Of a DNA stretch of 64,000 nt, positions 18,415 to 29,026 are shown in pieces (position 1 is the stretch's first letter; each line of letters starts with the position of its first letter). The notes under the pieces are model-generated. The model ran no database searches and was not told the origin of the DNA. It worked only from the letters and a program-made list of their open reading frames with translations. The DNA is taken from assembly GCA_040235405.1 (NCBI GenBank), contig JBECKT010000051.1, positions 9,755-73,754 on the forward strand, written 5' to 3'. This stretch comes from PGZG01 sp040235405. Lineage in GTDB: Bacteria; Pseudomonadota; Gammaproteobacteria; Pseudomonadales; Alcanivoracaceae. The position numbers and the translations under genes are program-made.

Positions 18415-20094
18415 ATGGAACAGGTTATGAGTATTCTTGACACCGGTCGCGACCTGCGTCGCCTTAATGAACTGACTGGAATTTTGCTCAAGTACGGATT
18501 CGGCGACATGATCCGCCGGCTTGGCATGGCAGCGCCGTTCGAGCAGGCCGGCAAACTGATGCGGCAATCGGTCGACCGCGACATGCTGACCATGGAACCG
18601 GGCGAGCGGCTGCGGCGGGCGCTGGAAGAAATGGGCCCGACCTTCGTCAAACTCGGGCAGATTCTTGCCACCCGGGTCGACCTGTTCCCGATGGACTGGA
18701 TCGAGCAGTTTGAAAAGCTGCAGGATAATGCCCGCGCCCTGCCGTACGAAAAACTGTTGCCGAAAATTGAAAAAAGTCTTGGCAAACCGGTCGACAAGGT
18801 TTTCATCAGCATCGACCCGAAACCCATCGGCGTTGCGTCCATTGCCCAGGTTCACCGGGCGGTGACCCGCAATGGTGAGCAGGTAGTACTCAAGATACAG
18901 AAGCCCGGCATCCGCTCACGCATTGAATCGGACCTGCGGTTACTCGATCAGGCCGCCAAGCTGGCCGCCGACAACTCAATTGAACTGCGCCGCTACCGGC
19001 CGGTGGATCTGGTCCGTGAATTTGAACGCTCGCTGACCCGCGAGCTCGATTTCACCAGCGAATCCCGCAACGCTGACCGCATCCGCCAGAATATGAAAAG
19101 CCTTAAATGGCTGGTAGTTCCAAAAGTGTACTGGGAATACACCTCCGCCGCGCTGTCGGTACAGGAATACATCGAAGGCATTCCGGCGCGGCAGACAGAC
19201 CGCATCGAGGATGCCGGACTGGATCGCAAGCTGCTCGCCCGCCGCGGCGCCACCGTCGCCTGGAAAATGGCGCTGGAAGACGGCTTTTTCCATGCCGACC
19301 CCCATCCGGGCAATTTCCTGATCCTGCCGCGTAACCGCATTGCCATGCTTGACTACGGCATGGTTGGAAAGCTGACCCGCGCCCGCCAGGAACAGATGGT
19401 CCAGATCATGAAGTCCGTGGTCATGCAGGAGCCCGAAGGCTGTGCCTCGGTGCTGGCATCCTGGGCCGATGGCATTCCGGTAAAGTTTGAACAGCTTACT
19501 GCGGATATCGAGGACATCGTCACCCGCTACTACGGCATCCCTCTGGCCGAGCTGGATGCCGCGGCCTTGCTGCTTGATATCACTTCGTTGCTGCGCAACC
19601 ACGATCTGGTGCTGCCCAGCGACATCGCCCTGCTGATCAAGGCAATTATCACGCTGGAAGGATTCGGTCGGGTACTTGACCCTTCTTTCGATGTCATGAG
19701 CGAAGCCGAGCCGCTGATCAAACGCATGGTGCGGATTCGCTACAGCCCCGGCCGGCTGGCCCGCAGCCTCAGCATGCGGGCGCTGGATATGGTCGACAGA
19801 TTGTATGCACCGCCGCCAGTGCAGGGCAGCCAGCGCAGTGGTACCGCCGGCGGCGGCATTGATCCACGGCACCTTGAGCGCCTGGTCGGCCGGCTGGAGC
19901 GTTCACAGTACCGGCTGGTGCAAACCTCGCTGACAGTTGCCGGCATTCTCTGTGGCAGCCTGCTACTGGCCGGCAGAGTGGCACCAACTATCTGGGATAT
20001 TTCTGTTTTTGGCCTGATGATTCTGCTGTCCAGCGGTACCTGGTCAATCTGGATGATGCTGGTGGCACGTCGCCACTTGCGCGAATGGGAGTAG
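18415..20094 (+). CDS. AarF/ABC1/UbiB family kinase-like membrane protein
   Basis: A 559-residue ABC1 protein with the canonical KLGQ motif (Lys79-Gln82), an Ala-rich nucleotide loop (GVASIAQVHRA), VLKIQKPG (ATP-site Lys), HADPHPGNFL and LDYGMVG. Two membrane helices end the protein, the layout of UbiB. UbiB-type proteins bind or hydrolyse ATP and support ubiquinone synthesis at the inner membrane. The gene is not beside ubiE or ubiJ, so I do not claim it is the dedicated UbiB. The downstream protease starts five bases after its stop. Confidence 0.85.
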   Translation: MEQVMSILDTGRDLRRLNELTGILLKYGFGDMIRRLGMAAPFEQAGKLMRQSVDRDMLTMEPGERLRRALEEMGPTFVKLGQILATRVDLFPMDWIEQFEKLQDNARALPYEKLLPKIEKSLGKPVDKVFISIDPKPIGVASIAQVHRAVTRNGEQVVLKIQKPGIRSRIESDLRLLDQAAKLAADNSIELRRYRPVDLVREFERSLTRELDFTSESRNADRIRQNMKSLKWLVVPKVYWEYTSAALSVQEYIEGIPARQTDRIEDAGLDRKLLARRGATVAWKMALEDGFFHADPHPGNFLILPRNRIAMLDYGMVGKLTRARQEQMVQIMKSVVMQEPEGCASVLASWADGIPVKFEQLTADIEDIVTRYYGIPLAELDAAALLLDITSLLRNHDLVLPSDIALLIKAIITLEGFGRVLDPSFDVMSEAEPLIKRMVRIRYSPGRLARSLSMRALDMVDRLYAPPPVQGSQRSGTAGGGIDPRHLERLVGRLERSQYRLVQTSLTVAGILCGSLLLAGRVAPTIWDISVFGLMILLSSGTWSIWMMLVARRHLREWE

Positions 20095-20099
20095 TGACA

Positions 20100-20888
20100 A
20101 TGAGAGCTGTTCAATGGATTTCCGCCACTGTGGTCACAGTTGCACTGGTGGCTTGCGCGACCTCACCGATGGGCCGCCGGCAACTGTTATTGCAGCCGGC
20201 CGCGCAGATGGATCAGATGGGCCTGACTGCCTATCAGCAACTCAAGCAACAAACGCCGCTATCCACCAATCAGAAGCAGATCAGTTATGTTACCTGCATC
20301 AGCAGCGCCCTGACTGCAACGCTGGAAAAACAGCAGAACTGGGAGATCAACCTGTTTGAAGATCCCACCGCCAATGCTTTTGCCCTGCCAGGCGGCTTCA
20401 TGGGGGTGCACACCGGTCTGCTCAATGTCGCCACCAATCAGCACCAGCTCGCTGCCGTGGTCGGTCACGAGATCGGTCACGTACTGGCCCAGCACAGCAA
20501 TGAACGGGTCTCCATCGAGATGGCCACCAGTACCGGCATGCAACTACTGCAGGCTTTAGCGGGAGAACAGACCGCTGAAAAGCAGTTAGTATTTGCGGCA
20601 CTGGGCATTGGCACCCGGTTCGGCGTCAGCATGCCGTTCAGCCGCAAGCATGAATCCGAGGCTGACCTGATCGGTCTGGAGATGATGGCCAAAGCCGGCT
20701 TTGATCCGCGCCAGGCGGTCACCCTGTGGGAAAACATGCAGGCGGCTGGCGGCAAGGCACCGCCGGAGTTTCTCTCTACTCACCCGTCCGGCGATACCCG
20801 AATCCGTGAGCTCAACAAGCACATGGAAACAGCCTTGCCCTACTACCAGCAGGCAGTCGCAAGTGGCCGGGTACCGAAGTGCGGTTAA
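20100..20888 (+). CDS. M48-family metalloprotease, lipoprotein
   Basis: A 262-residue protein. The start at 20100 follows GGGAG by eight bases. A lipobox (LVAC) puts the lipid-modified Cys at residue 19. Zinc is bound by HEIGH (His123, His127) and a downstream Glu in RKHESEADLIG. The layout resembles LoiP/YggG and YcaL rather than BepA, since no TPR tail is present. Such proteases act on misassembled outer-membrane proteins. The LAAVVGHEIGHVLAQHS stretch is intact, so the enzyme is probably active. Confidence 0.9.
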   Translation: MRAVQWISATVVTVALVACATSPMGRRQLLLQPAAQMDQMGLTAYQQLKQQTPLSTNQKQISYVTCISSALTATLEKQQNWEINLFEDPTANAFALPGGFMGVHTGLLNVATNQHQLAAVVGHEIGHVLAQHSNERVSIEMATSTGMQLLQALAGEQTAEKQLVFAALGIGTRFGVSMPFSRKHESEADLIGLEMMAKAGFDPRQAVTLWENMQAAGGKAPPEFLSTHPSGDTRIRELNKHMETALPYYQQAVASGRVPKCG

Positions 20889-20898
20889 ATCCAGACAG

Positions 20899-20922
20899 CG
20901 CTGACCGCCTTAGCGGTCAGCG
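20899..20922. terminator. Bidirectional hairpin between convergent M48 and nfuA genes
   Basis: A perfect 10-base-pair stem (CGCTGACCGC with GCGGTCAGCG) and a four-base loop lies between the two convergent stop codons and overlaps the nfuA stop. No T-run follows on either strand, so it is a candidate terminator or transcript-end stabiliser, not a classical intrinsic terminator. Confidence 0.5.
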
Positions 20923-21510
20923 GAAGTAGGCATTATCACGAACGCTGTGGTCGGTCTTGTCTCGCACCGCCGACAGCTCCGGAACGCGCTCCTTCAGGGT
21001 TTTCTCAACACCGCTCTTCAGCGTCATGTCCACCGCTGAGCAGCCCTGACAGCCACCACCGAATTCCAGAATGGCAACATTGTCTTCGGTCAGCTCCAGT
21101 AGCTGGACGTTGCCACCATGAGCAGCAAGGCTCGGATTGATCTCGGCGTAAAGGATGTGATTGATGCGCTCTTCCAGAGTCGCATCCGGGCCGATATCCG
21201 GCACCCTCGATTTCGGAGCACGAAAGGTCAACTGCCCGCCCATGCTGTCCTTCTTGAAGTCAATCGAGGCGTCTTCCAGATAGCGGACGCTTTTGCCCTC
21301 GATCCAGGCGTGAAAGCCGTCGTAGTCGTAGCGCACGTCACTTTCTTCCTGCTCGCCCGGCGGGCAGTAGGCCATGCAGCATTCCGCATGGGGCGTTCCG
21401 GGCCGCTCGACAAAAATACGCACCCCCATACCCGGCGAGCCCTGACGATCAAGCAGATCTCGCAGGTATTCACGGGCGTTTTCGGTAATGCTAATCAGCG
21501 GTTCAGTCAT
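20917..21510 (-). CDS. nfuA: Fe-S cluster biogenesis/carrier protein NfuA
   Basis: A 197-residue protein with an N-terminal degenerate A-type (HesB-like) domain and a C-terminal NifU domain. The cluster-binding CxxC is GGGCQGCS (Cys154, Cys157), near VGGNVQLLEL-like sequence. NfuA receives a [4Fe-4S] cluster and passes it to client enzymes. Three residues replace the A-type domain's usual cysteines (HAECCMAYCP contains others), as in known NfuA. Many Fe-S clients occur in this window, including rimO, the sulfite reductase and the electron-conduit flavoprotein. Confidence 0.93.
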   Translation of the reverse strand: MTEPLISITENAREYLRDLLDRQGSPGMGVRIFVERPGTPHAECCMAYCPPGEQEESDVRYDYDGFHAWIEGKSVRYLEDASIDFKKDSMGGQLTFRAPKSRVPDIGPDATLEERINHILYAEINPSLAAHGGNVQLLELTEDNVAILEFGGGCQGCSAVDMTLKSGVEKTLKERVPELSAVRDKTDHSVRDNAYFR

Positions 21511-21645
21511 GAAACAGCTCTCGACTCGGATTCCCGACTATTTTAGTCAAGTATTCGAGCCTTGCAATGGCTTTACCCTTCCCTTTCCGGAGCTGATCGC
21601 TATCATATCGCCGTAATCCCCTGTGTATCCCGATGGAAGCATGCC

Positions 21646-21864
21646 ATGAGCGAGCAAACCCCGGACAAGAAACCCAACCTGCTGCAGGTCATAGGCAGTG
21701 TGCTGGCCAGCCTGCTTGGGGTCCAGAGCGGCAAGAACCGTGAGCGTGACTTTCTCAAGGGTGACCCGAAAGACTATATCGGCGTATATGTGGTTCTGGT
21801 GGTACTTTTCGTGATCAGCATGATCGTCGTGGTCAATATGGTTATCTCCTCTGCCGGCAAATAA
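21646..21864 (+). CDS. DUF2970 small membrane protein
   Basis: A 72-residue protein. The start at 21646 gives MSEQTPDKKP, a polar lead, then an amphipathic stretch (LLQVIGSVLASLLGVQS) and a C-terminal membrane helix (VVLVVLFVISMIVVVNMVI). It fits DUF2970, a family of unknown function commonly encoded immediately before the sulfite reductase in pseudomonads, as here. The open frame extends upstream to 21562 but that part lacks family likeness. Confidence 0.8.
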   Translation: MSEQTPDKKPNLLQVIGSVLASLLGVQSGKNRERDFLKGDPKDYIGVYVVLVVLFVISMIVVVNMVISSAGK

Positions 21865-21991
21865 GCCGGCACCCGGCATATCCATATAACCGCATCATCC
21901 TTTCGACCCCTGCCCTTATTTGCTACAGTGCGTCCCCCGGCGCCTGTGGCGCTCTATTCCCATACAAATTAGCAGGTTACCCAGAGCCTCT

Positions 21992-23636
<1,645 letters not shown>

Positions 23637-23653
<17 letters not shown>

Positions 23654-24131
23654 AGACGGCGCCCTGACCGACAACCACTGGGTGCGGGTGACGCCGGAAG
23701 ACGATGGCATTCCGGCCCATGGCGATATCATAGTTTCTCTGGCCTGCTGGCAGGAACAGAAGGAAGCGCTGAAAAATCGTGCTGGCAAGGTGGCAGTGTG
23801 CCTGGAACCGGGCCAGGAACCGGTGGAGATTGCTGCTGATCTGGCCGACCTGCCAATGGTTGCGATCAACTTCCCGGTGTTTGCCGATGGTCGCGGTTAT
23901 TCCTACGCCCGTGAGCTGCGTACCCGCTACGGTTATCAGGGTGAAATTCGGGCGGTGGGTGATGTACTGCAGGATCAGCTGTTCTATATGTGGCGATGCG
24001 GTTTCAATGCGTTTGATATTCGTGCCGACCGGGATGCGACGGAAGCGCTGAAAGGCCTGAATGATTTCACCGTCACCTATCAGGGTGATGCGCGCGATCC
24101 GCGGCCGATCTATCGGCGATCGTCAGTTTGA
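23637..24131 (+). CDS. DUF934 protein, sulfite reductase accessory
   Basis: A 164-residue DUF934 protein. The start at 23637 follows AAGGAG by six bases and lies within the 3' end of the sulfite reductase gene, so the two are translationally coupled. The family is found next to assimilatory sulfite reductase and is thought to help it, perhaps by supplying electrons. The conserved C-terminal GEIRAVGDVLQDQLFYMWRCGF region is present. The molecular role is unproven. Confidence 0.85.
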
Positions 24132-24152
24132 TTTGCGCCCGGGCACTGCGAG

Positions 24153-25628
24153 TCAGGTTCCACAGAATGTCTTGCAGACTTTCTCGGATGGCTGCGGCGG
24201 CCCCATCCACCGGGCGTCTTCATCCGTGACCTGAAACGGGTTGGAGAGAATCCGGTTCAAGCGATGGAAGTCGGAAAAATCCTGTCGCTCACTGGCCGAC
24301 TGAATGGCCTGTTCGATACGATGATTACGTGGAATCACGGCAGGATTGATGTCCCGCAGAAAGGCAGCGATCTGTTCAGGCGATTGCTGCTCCGCTTGCA
24401 GCCGTTGACTCCAGCGCGATGCCCAGTTTTGCCACCCGGAAACATCCTGAAATAGCGCTCTGGTCTGCGCCGCCTGCAGCGGCGCCAGAACTGCATCCTG
24501 CAGGCTACGGAACAGCAGGGTAAAATCCACCGCCTGCTGCGCCATCCAGCCGAGCAATTCCTCGACCAGCTGCTGATCTCCCGGTTGCGCCGTGCGCAGG
24601 CCGATTTTGGCGCGAAACTGCTGCAGCCAGGCAGTATCGTAAATACCGACAAAACCCCGAATCACTGCCGTGGCCTGCTCGACCGCCTGGTCCTGATCGT
24701 CAGCGATCAGCGGCAACAGAGCTTCGGCAAATCTGGCCATGTTCCACTGCGCTACCGCCGGCTGCATCTGGTACGCATAGCGGCCGCCGGTGTCGATGGA
24801 GCTGAATACGGTTTCAGGGTGGAAACTGTCCATAAAAGCACAGGGGCCGTAATCAACGGTTTCGCCGCTGACCAGTACGTTATCGGTATTCATGACCCCA
24901 TGAATAAAGCCGAGACTCATCCAGCGAGCGATCAGCTCGGCCTGCCTTTGTACCACCTGCTGCAACAGGGCCATATAGGGTTGGGCGCTGGTAGCCACTT
25001 CGGAAAAGTGGCGCTCGATAACGTAGTCCGCCAATATCCTCAGCGAATCAAGGTCGCGCCGGGCGGCGAAAAACTCAAAAGTACCCACACGAATATGGCT
25101 GGCCGCCACCCGGGTCAGGATTGCGCCCGGCAAGGCCGTGTCCCGGTAAACGCTTTCTCCGGTGGTTACCGCCGCCAATGCCCGCGTGGTAGGCACGCCC
25201 AAGGCATACATCGCCTCGCTGACCAGATACTCACGCAGCACCGGGCCGAGCGGCGAGCGACCATCCCCGCCTCGCGAGAACGGCGTGGGGCCCGCCCCCT
25301 TGAGCTGGATATCCCGTCGTTTCCCATCCGCCACCACTACCTCGCCCAGTAAAACAGCACGGCCATCACCCAGTCGTGGATTAAAGCCTCCGAACTGATG
25401 ACCGGCGTAGGCAGTAGCAACCGGTTCTGAGCCGGCCAGCAACTGATTGCCGGAAAAAACCTGCGCCAGCTGCTCGGCATTACTGACGTCCCCCTGATAC
25501 CCTAGTTCAGCAACCAACGACTGGTTAAGCTGAATCAGCACCGGAGCAGCCACTGCGGTCGGCTCACAGGCCCGGGAGAAAGTTCGGGGCAAACGTGCAT
25601 AGCTATTATCAAATGCAAAACCGGGCAT
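24153..25628 (-). CDS. selO: Protein adenylyltransferase SelO (YdiU family)
   Basis: A 491-residue pseudokinase that transfers AMP to Ser, Thr or Tyr of other proteins, redox-related ones in known cases. The signatures are YAGHQFGGFNPRLGDGRA, the nucleotide loop LKGAGPTPFSRGGDGR and the catalytic FIHGVMNTDNV followed by DYGPCAFMD. The C-terminal end reads CKTFCGT, with the Cys three from the end where eukaryotic relatives hold selenocysteine. The start at 25628 follows GAGG by five bases. It converges on the DUF934 gene with a 21-base gap. Confidence 0.93.
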   Translation of the reverse strand: MPGFAFDNSYARLPRTFSRACEPTAVAAPVLIQLNQSLVAELGYQGDVSNAEQLAQVFSGNQLLAGSEPVATAYAGHQFGGFNPRLGDGRAVLLGEVVVADGKRRDIQLKGAGPTPFSRGGDGRSPLGPVLREYLVSEAMYALGVPTTRALAAVTTGESVYRDTALPGAILTRVAASHIRVGTFEFFAARRDLDSLRILADYVIERHFSEVATSAQPYMALLQQVVQRQAELIARWMSLGFIHGVMNTDNVLVSGETVDYGPCAFMDSFHPETVFSSIDTGGRYAYQMQPAVAQWNMARFAEALLPLIADDQDQAVEQATAVIRGFVGIYDTAWLQQFRAKIGLRTAQPGDQQLVEELLGWMAQQAVDFTLLFRSLQDAVLAPLQAAQTRALFQDVSGWQNWASRWSQRLQAEQQSPEQIAAFLRDINPAVIPRNHRIEQAIQSASERQDFSDFHRLNRILSNPFQVTDEDARWMGPPQPSEKVCKTFCGT

Positions 25629-25960
25629 CAGAGCCTCATATCAATCTGGCCGTTCTCAACTCACAGGAAGTCGACTGAGGGCATGATATCACCACGCGCT
25701 TGCCGACCGTTCAGAAGGTAAAATATTTGCATAATATGCTTGCCGAAAAACCACTCTCTGCTCATGTCAATTAGCGGCCATCGGTCAACTGCTACCACTC
25801 GTAACCGCCTGAGCCCCCAGCATTTACCATAATAAGAGCTGATAGCATATTGCCGCCTTGTAACATGATCCATGCTGGCAGAAAGTTGCCTTTTAACGAG
25901 TGCGAAGACGACTTTCAGGCACGATCAGGCACGACCAGGCACGACAAAGGAGCCGCAGCC
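25629..25960. other. Gene-free region upstream of the two-component operon
   Basis: This 332-base gap separates selO from the divergent signalling operon and should hold both promoters. It is more AT-rich than its surroundings. It contains three tandem copies of a 10-base unit (25916-25945). A minus-strand frame of 70 residues (25661-25873) has no family likeness and is not called. I see no other operator or RNA gene. Confidence 0.4.
25916..25945. repeat. Three tandem copies of a 10-base repeat (CAGGCACGAY)
   Basis: CAGGCACGAT, CAGGCACGAC and CAGGCACGAC follow head to tail, ending 15 bases before the response-regulator start codon and just before its AAAGGAG ribosome site. The 10-base period equals one helical turn, so these could be iterated binding half-sites, or a slippage-prone tract in the mRNA leader. 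The sequence does not decide between them. Confidence 0.75.
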
Positions 25961-26428
25961 ATGCATAAGATCATGATTGTTGACGACGAGGAAAACATCC
26001 TCAAGGCACTGAGCCGCACTCTGCGCCGTGAAGAAGGCTGGGAAACAGAGTGCTACAGCAACGCGGAGGAAGCACTTCGAAGAGCCCGCTCCTGCATCTT
26101 CGATGCTGTGATATCCGACTGCAACATGCCGGGCTGCAACGGCATTGACTTTCTCGCTGAGCTGAGGGAAATCCAGCCCGACGCCTGCCGCATTCTGATA
26201 ACCGGGATGGTCAACATCGACACCCTGATGCAGGCCATCAATCAGGCTGGCGCCTTCCGCTTTTTCGCCAAGCCATGGGATGACGAGGCTCTGATGGAGG
26301 GAATTCGTGAGGGGCTTCGCTACCGGGATGTGCTGGTGGAGAACCGCATGCTGGCCGAGAAGGTACGCGATCAACAGGTCGAGCTGGACAGCTACAGAAA
26401 GCAGCGTCAGGCATCCGTATCACACTGA
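25961..26428 (+). CDS. Receiver-only response regulator
   Basis: A 155-residue protein consisting of a single CheY-like receiver plus a C-terminal helix. The start at 25961 follows AAAGGAG. Acidic residues at 8-10, phospho-acceptor Asp53 (AVISDCNMPG), Thr81 and Lys104 (FFAKPW) are intact. The FRFFAKPWDDEALMEGIREGL ending is of the RpfG-like receiver type, but no HD-GYP or DNA-binding output domain follows. The residue-110-155 tail is a predicted coiled coil. It is probably phosphorylated by the kinase encoded 19 bases downstream. Confidence 0.88.
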   Translation: MHKIMIVDDEENILKALSRTLRREEGWETECYSNAEEALRRARSCIFDAVISDCNMPGCNGIDFLAELREIQPDACRILITGMVNIDTLMQAINQAGAFRFFAKPWDDEALMEGIREGLRYRDVLVENRMLAEKVRDQQVELDSYRKQRQASVSH

Positions 26429-26446
26429 ATTAGCGCAGGCACAGAA

Positions 26447-27904
26447 ATGCAGTACATCAAGGATCTGATCTCACCCATCTTCAATGCTGAAGGAGCGGGG
26501 GTATACCTGTTCTTCTCAATCATCGTCATGCTGATTGTTATTTTCTTTCTCTACAAAACCTACCGGGCATCTATCAATGTTGAGGCAAGACTGGCGGAGT
26601 TCTCGTCGCTGACCAGTAGCGCCTTCGCCAGCAGACTAAACCTGATTGAAGCCAGCGCCGAGGCCTATCATCTTAATCGCCACGCACTCGGGCCACTAGC
26701 AAGAATTATTGATGAATACTGCGTCATCACGACCAATGAAGATGGCATCATCACTTACTGCAACGACCGTTTCACGGCCCTTTCCGGCACCAGCCAAAAG
26801 GCACTGGTCGGCAAGCCCGGGAGCTTCGAGCACCACGTCACAGACATACACCACTCCTGGAACGCGACACGATCATTGCTCTCTCCTGACAAGGTATGGC
26901 ACGGCGAGTTGTGCCTGTCGCTGGAATCCGGACTGCGCTGGCTCGACTGCTTCGTATTTCCTCTTGGCTTCATCACCACCGGAGAAAGTGGCTACATCTA
27001 TTTTGGCACTGACATTACCGTGGTAAAGAAGCAGAACCAGCAGTTGATGAATGAAGTTCGCAAGAAAGATGAAGCCATCAGCAAGATGGAGGGCATGCTA
27101 CTCAATTCGGAGAAGATGGCTTCCCTTGGCGTTATCTCCGCAGGCATCGCCCATGAGATCAACAACCCTATCGCCTTTGTGCTCGCCAACATTCGGCAGA
27201 TCCATAACTATGGCACCAGCATGCGGGCCGTCATTCTGGATCTGCTCCGCCGCATCCCGGATGACAAGATGGAGAAGGTTCTCAACAGCCTTGAGGACAA
27301 CCCGATCACTTTCAAACACCTGAACGAAATCATTGATGACTTCCCCTCTCTTATGGATGAAACCTTCGATGGCATTGACCGGGTCCAGAAAATCATTACG
27401 GATCTGAAGTGCTTCTCTAATGAAAGGCCGGATAATTTTACCGACGTGGATATCCGCAAATGTATCGACCTCTCTCTTAATCTTGCCCGCCATGAGACAA
27501 AGGGGAAGATTCGCGTCTCCCGCGATCATCAGGGCAGCACCCCCTCATTACTGGGCTCCGAAACCCAGCTATCCCAGGTGTTCCTGAATCTGATCGTCAA
27601 TGCCTCTCAAGCCATGCCCCAGGGAGGAGACATCCGTATCCACACGCATTGCGATCAGGACCAGTGCATTATTCAGGTTATAGACACCGGCCCCGGCATC
27701 AGCGAGGAAATACAGGAGAATATTTTCGAGCCGTTCTTTACCACCAAAGCTGCTGGCGAAGGAACCGGGCTGGGTCTGGCAATCTCGCAAGACATTATTC
27801 GCCGCCACGGTGGTGAAATTTCCGTACAAAGCCAGCCCGGCCGGGGCACAACCTTTACGATCTCGCTGCCGATTGGCAAGACCTCACGATCACATGCCGC
27901 CTGA
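26447..27904 (+). CDS. PAS-domain sensor histidine kinase
   Basis: A 485-residue kinase with one N-terminal membrane helix (residues 19-36), a PAS domain at about 85-195, a short coiled coil and the kinase core. The phospho-acceptor is His236 (GIAHEINNP). The ATPase domain has NLIVNASQAMP (N box), DTGPGI (G1) and GTGLGLAIS (G2). The compact HEINNP type resembles NtrB/ZraS-like kinases. It lies between its likely partner regulator and an unknown gene whose start overlaps its stop by 11 bases. Confidence 0.9.
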   Translation: MQYIKDLISPIFNAEGAGVYLFFSIIVMLIVIFFLYKTYRASINVEARLAEFSSLTSSAFASRLNLIEASAEAYHLNRHALGPLARIIDEYCVITTNEDGIITYCNDRFTALSGTSQKALVGKPGSFEHHVTDIHHSWNATRSLLSPDKVWHGELCLSLESGLRWLDCFVFPLGFITTGESGYIYFGTDITVVKKQNQQLMNEVRKKDEAISKMEGMLLNSEKMASLGVISAGIAHEINNPIAFVLANIRQIHNYGTSMRAVILDLLRRIPDDKMEKVLNSLEDNPITFKHLNEIIDDFPSLMDETFDGIDRVQKIITDLKCFSNERPDNFTDVDIRKCIDLSLNLARHETKGKIRVSRDHQGSTPSLLGSETQLSQVFLNLIVNASQAMPQGGDIRIHTHCDQDQCIIQVIDTGPGISEEIQENIFEPFFTTKAAGEGTGLGLAISQDIIRRHGGEISVQSQPGRGTTFTISLPIGKTSRSHAA

Positions 27905-28583
27905 CATTCTCTATTCCATGACATTTCAGAACGGACGGCGAGAGGAAATCGCCGTGACACTGGATGCAGGAAACGGAGAGATAGTAATAGACGATGAATT
28001 CATTCCGCCCGCATGGGCCTTACTGGGCCACCATCAATGCAGCCACTGCCCGTTGCAGCCGGATGAAGAGACCTACTGTCCGATAGCCCGCAATCTGGCG
28101 TACCTGTTTTCCGGGCGCAATACCGGCACATCTCACGACAAGGTCTTTCTTCGCGTACAGGTCGAACAGCGGGGTTATGTGTTTGATGAAACTACAACAC
28201 AACGGGCCCTGAGCTCTCTGTTTGGCCTCATCTGTGCGTTGAGCCCCTGTCCACATACCCTGCCCCTGCGGCCGATGGGTGTATTCCACTTGCCACTGGC
28301 AACGGATGTCGAAACGCTGGTGCGGATATCATCCTTGTTTCTGCTACGCAGCTATCTTTCCCGTCAGGAAAGACCGGCAGACCCCGTTGACCTCAGCGAT
28401 ATGGAGGCAACCTACGGCAATCTGGGCAAACTCAATCAGGGCATGGCGGCTCGGTTACGCAGCGCGTCTTCCTCGGATGCCGCCGTTAATGCCATTACCC
28501 TGCTCGATGTGCTGGTCAAGGACGTTCGCTTTGAGCTGGATAGCCAGCTAGCCCTGCTCAAAAAGCTGATGCAGGTTCAGTGA
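27894..28583 (+). CDS. Unrecognised protein with a cysteine cluster, third gene of the signalling operon
   Basis: A 229-residue protein whose start (ATG 27894) overlaps the kinase stop, indicating translational coupling. I do not recognise the family. The N-terminal half is beta-rich (TFQNGRREEIAVTLDAGNGEIVI). A Cys cluster, HHQCSHCPLQPDEETYC, lies at about residues 40-56 and could bind metal or an Fe-S cluster. The C-terminal half is helical. Its position suggests that it is the output or sensor-modulating partner of the receiver-only regulator, which is an inference from context only. Confidence 0.7.
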   Translation: MPPDILYSMTFQNGRREEIAVTLDAGNGEIVIDDEFIPPAWALLGHHQCSHCPLQPDEETYCPIARNLAYLFSGRNTGTSHDKVFLRVQVEQRGYVFDETTTQRALSSLFGLICALSPCPHTLPLRPMGVFHLPLATDVETLVRISSLFLLRSYLSRQERPADPVDLSDMEATYGNLGKLNQGMAARLRSASSSDAAVNAITLLDVLVKDVRFELDSQLALLKKLMQVQ

Positions 28584-28594
28584 ATCGTTGCTGA

Positions 28595-29026
28595 TCATTG
28601 GGCCAGATCCCGCAAGTAATGCACCAGCTGCCAGATCTGCGTATCACGCAGCTGCGGATGGGCCGGCATTGCTGTATCCGGTGAGCCAAAGCGAATGATC
28701 CAGAACAGTTGCCCATCGGCAATACCATTTATCGTTCTGGCGCAGGTAAAATTACGCGGAGGCGGATCAAAACTGTCGGCAAGGGGGCCGCGCCCGTCCC
28801 CCTTGCTACCGTGACAGATTGCACAACCCTGCCCGTCTTGCTTGCCCAGGTACAGGCGCTTACCCTCACGCAGCACGGCCCGATTCAGCGGCACAGGGTT
28901 GTCCATCTGCAGGTACTCAGGCGGTGCACTGCCAGTAAATCGCGGCTGCGGACACTGTGGCTCTGCCAGTGCCGCCTGAACAAGCGCTATCAGGAATAAC
29001 AGCGTAACGCTGCGAATAGTAACCAT
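28595..29026 (-). CDS. Monohaem cytochrome c
   Basis: A 143-residue periplasmic class I cytochrome c. The signal peptide (VTLLFLIALVQAALA) is cut near residue 21. Haem binds at CAICH (Cys68, Cys71, His72), and Met120 (DTAMPAH) is the likely distal ligand. It starts at ATG 29026, five bases after GGAG; a GTG six bases further upstream is possible. The extra Cys25 and Cys95 could form a disulfide. It is convergent with the signalling operon, and its redox partner is unknown. Confidence 0.88.
   Translation of the reverse strand: MVTIRSVTLLFLIALVQAALAEPQCPQPRFTGSAPPEYLQMDNPVPLNRAVLREGKRLYLGKQDGQGCAICHGSKGDGRGPLADSFDPPPRNFTCARTINGIADGQLFWIIRFGSPDTAMPAHPQLRDTQIWQLVHYLRDLAQ

Noticed and set aside
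25661..25873. A 70-codon minus-strand frame in the gap before the two-component operon
   Set aside because: It has no ribosome site and an unusual composition, and occupies the likely promoter area.
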